From Alphaproteobacteria bacterium (GTDB lineage Bacteria > Pseudomonadota > Alphaproteobacteria > MPNO01 > UBA830): a DNA stretch of 40,653 nt. Shown here piece after piece: positions 39,566 to 40,653 of the stretch. Every line of letters begins with the position of its first letter. The first letter of the stretch is position 1. Position numbers and translations under genes: made by a program. A model generated the notes under the pieces. That model saw only the letters and a list, made by a program, of their open reading frames with translations, was not told the DNA's origin and made no database searches. The stretch lies in the NCBI GenBank assembly GCA_022822405.1, contig JAJEBT010000055.1, positions 1-40,653 on the forward strand. The letters are read 5' to 3'.

Positions 39566-40653
39566 TCAGCCGCCGCAGGGCGTGCCGGCGCGGCCCGGCC
39601 AGGGCGCGTTCGACTTGGCATAGTCTGCCGACTTCGCCAGCTCCAGGGGCTTGATGACATCGCGTTGCGGCTTGAGGAGGTCGGAGACCTTGACGAACTT
39701 GGCCCCGTCCCATTCCAGCATCCAGGCTCCGGTATGTCCGGTATGGTCCTGGCAGGTGGTGCGCATGGGCACGGTCATGCCGGCCATACCAAGCTCCTTC
39801 AGCCGCGCGTCGGTGACGTTGAGGTTCTCAAGCCCCCAGCGCACCTGCGGAGCGGTGACGGCTGCCGTCTTGAACTTCGCCTGGGCAGCTCGGATCGCTT
39901 CGGTGAGAATCATCGAGATCACGACGCCGCGCTGGTAGAAGACGGTGTTCATGTCCGCCGGCTTGTCGATGAGCGAGTTCCCCTTGTCGACGACATGCTT
40001 GCGGATCTCGGCGAGCACCGGATAGTTTCCGGGAAGGTTCCAGCTGATCGCCTTATACCCCTTGCCACGCGCGCCGACGGTCGCGAGGTCGCCGTCGCGA
40101 CCCGACCACCAGACGCCGATGAACTTCTCCATCGGATAGCGGGTCTTGACCGCCTCGGTGACGGCGCCCGCGTTCATCGCGCCCCAGCCCCACATGAATA
40201 CCCAGTCGGGCTTCTCGCGGCGGATCTGCAGCCACTGCGCCGACTGGTTCTGCATCTCCTTGATGCCCACCGGGATCGGCAGGAGCTTGAAGCCGTGGCG
40301 CTTGGCCAGCGTCTCAAGGAGCAGCAGCGGTTCCTTGCCGTAGGGATGGTCGAGATGGAGGTGGGCGATCTTCTTGCCCTTGAGGCTGTCGAGATTGCCG
40401 CCGGAGACGTAGTTGAGGATCATTGACGCCGCATCCCAGTAGGATGCCGGCGGATTGAACGCCCAGGCAAAGACATCGCCGTTGGCCATCGGCGAGAACC
40501 CGTAGCCGGGCGCCAGCAGCGGAATCTTGTCGACATTGGTCTTCGGCAGCACCTGCAGCGTGATGCCGGTCGACCACGGCTGGGTGATGACGGCGCGTTT
40601 CTTGGTGCGCTCGTAGCATTCGACCCCCTTGGCGGTGTTGTAGCCGGTCTCGC
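39566..40653 (-). CDS. ABC transporter substrate-binding protein, Liv/periplasmic-binding type I (5' end outside window)
   Basis: The frame is open to the right edge of the window, so the N-terminus and signal peptide are missing; about 361 residues are visible. ETGYNTAKGVECYERTKK at the edge and the later KGKKIAHLHLDHPYGKEPL, WVFMWGWGAMNAGAVTEAV and VRWGLENLNV segments are typical of the leucine/amide-binding family. A run ending CQDHTGHTGAWMLEWDGAKF matches the subgroup next to PaaK ligases and LivF. It would bind an acidic or aromatic solute in the periplasm. A start inside the window at 40552 (GTG) is not real, since the family sequence continues upstream. Confidence 0.9.
   Translation of the reverse strand, partial: ETGYNTAKGVECYERTKKRAVITQPWSTGITLQVLPKTNVDKIPLLAPGYGFSPMANGDVFAWAFNPPASYWDAASMILNYVSGGNLDSLKGKKIAHLHLDHPYGKEPLLLLETLAKRHGFKLLPIPVGIKEMQNQSAQWLQIRREKPDWVFMWGWGAMNAGAVTEAVKTRYPMEKFIGVWWSGRDGDLATVGARGKGYKAISWNLPGNYPVLAEIRKHVVDKGNSLIDKPADMNTVFYQRGVVISMILTEAIRAAQAKFKTAAVTAPQVRWGLENLNVTDARLKELGMAGMTVPMRTTCQDHTGHTGAWMLEWDGAKFVKVSDLLKPQRDVIKPLELAKSADYAKSNAPWPGRAGTPCGG

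Noticed and set aside
1..40653. CRISPR arrays, rRNA, tRNA, complete insertion sequences or prophage genes
   Set aside because: No regularly spaced repeats, no tRNA-like folds, no transposase or integrase motifs were found on reading both strands.

Overview
This 40.7-kb window is GC-rich (about two thirds G+C by eye) and almost fully coding. It reads as a chromosomal segment of an alphaproteobacterium, probably Rhodospirillales-like or another heterotrophic lineage. The basis is the petABC cytochrome bc1 operon with a TAT-type Rieske protein, the DUF1223 and DUF1194 proteins typical of alphaproteobacteria, the TAXI-TRAP and Liv-type transporters, and the many catabolic oxidoreductases. The genus cannot be set from sequence reading alone. 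I see no rRNA, tRNA, CRISPR array or intact insertion sequence.

Layout. Bases 1-645 hold the 3' end of a eukaryote-like (type 2) ileS, followed by convergent minus-strand genes: a DUF1223 protein, an FAA hydrolase and a heme-oxygenase-fold diiron-type protein. Bases 3592-7388 carry a TAXI-TRAP uptake system (fused permease and binding protein) with a divergent MarR regulator; an inverted repeat overlaps the likely transporter promoter. Bases 7424-12655 are an operon hyuA-hyuB-preA-like, with a good sigma70-type promoter in front of hyuA. Divergent from it are a RidA-like gene and a DUF1194 gene, coupled by a 4-base overlap.

Bases 14240-19996 contain two paralogous pairs, each an LLM-class flavin oxidoreductase plus an opine-dehydrogenase-family NAD(P) enzyme. 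The gene order is reversed between the pairs. A MNT/HEPN toxin-antitoxin-type pair and a low-GC remnant lie between them. The second pair is the tail of a long minus-strand run (28391 down to 17849): an amidohydrolase, a molybdenum hydroxylase (large subunit fused to a CoxG domain, then medium and small subunits), an acyl-CoA ligase, a crotonase-family protein, LLM2 and ODH2. Most junctions overlap by 4-7 bases, so this looks like one catabolic operon of about 10.5 kb for an unknown, possibly (hetero)aromatic, acid.

Bases 28710-33812 are plus-strand: an MFS exporter, a GNAT acetyltransferase, petA-petB-petC (ubiquinol:cytochrome c reductase) and a VOC protein. Bases 34138-35840 hold a metallo-beta-lactamase-fold hydrolase and a zeta-class glutathione transferase (maleylacetoacetate isomerase type). 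Bases 35898-37058 encode a Fic protein whose catalytic motif histidine is arginine, preceded by a cluster of palindromic repeats. Bases 37392-40653 are the end of a Liv-type ABC uptake operon (binding protein, LivF) overlapping a phenylacetate-CoA-ligase-family gene.

Most interesting: the duplicated and order-swapped LLM/opine-dehydrogenase modules with their operon; the CoxL-CoxG fusion with altered active-site residues; a PreA-like enzyme lacking the usual catalytic cysteine beside hyuAB; and the Fic protein with H-to-R in its core motif plus a repeated operator-like sequence. All functions are inferred from sequence motifs recalled from family knowledge; no searches were run.
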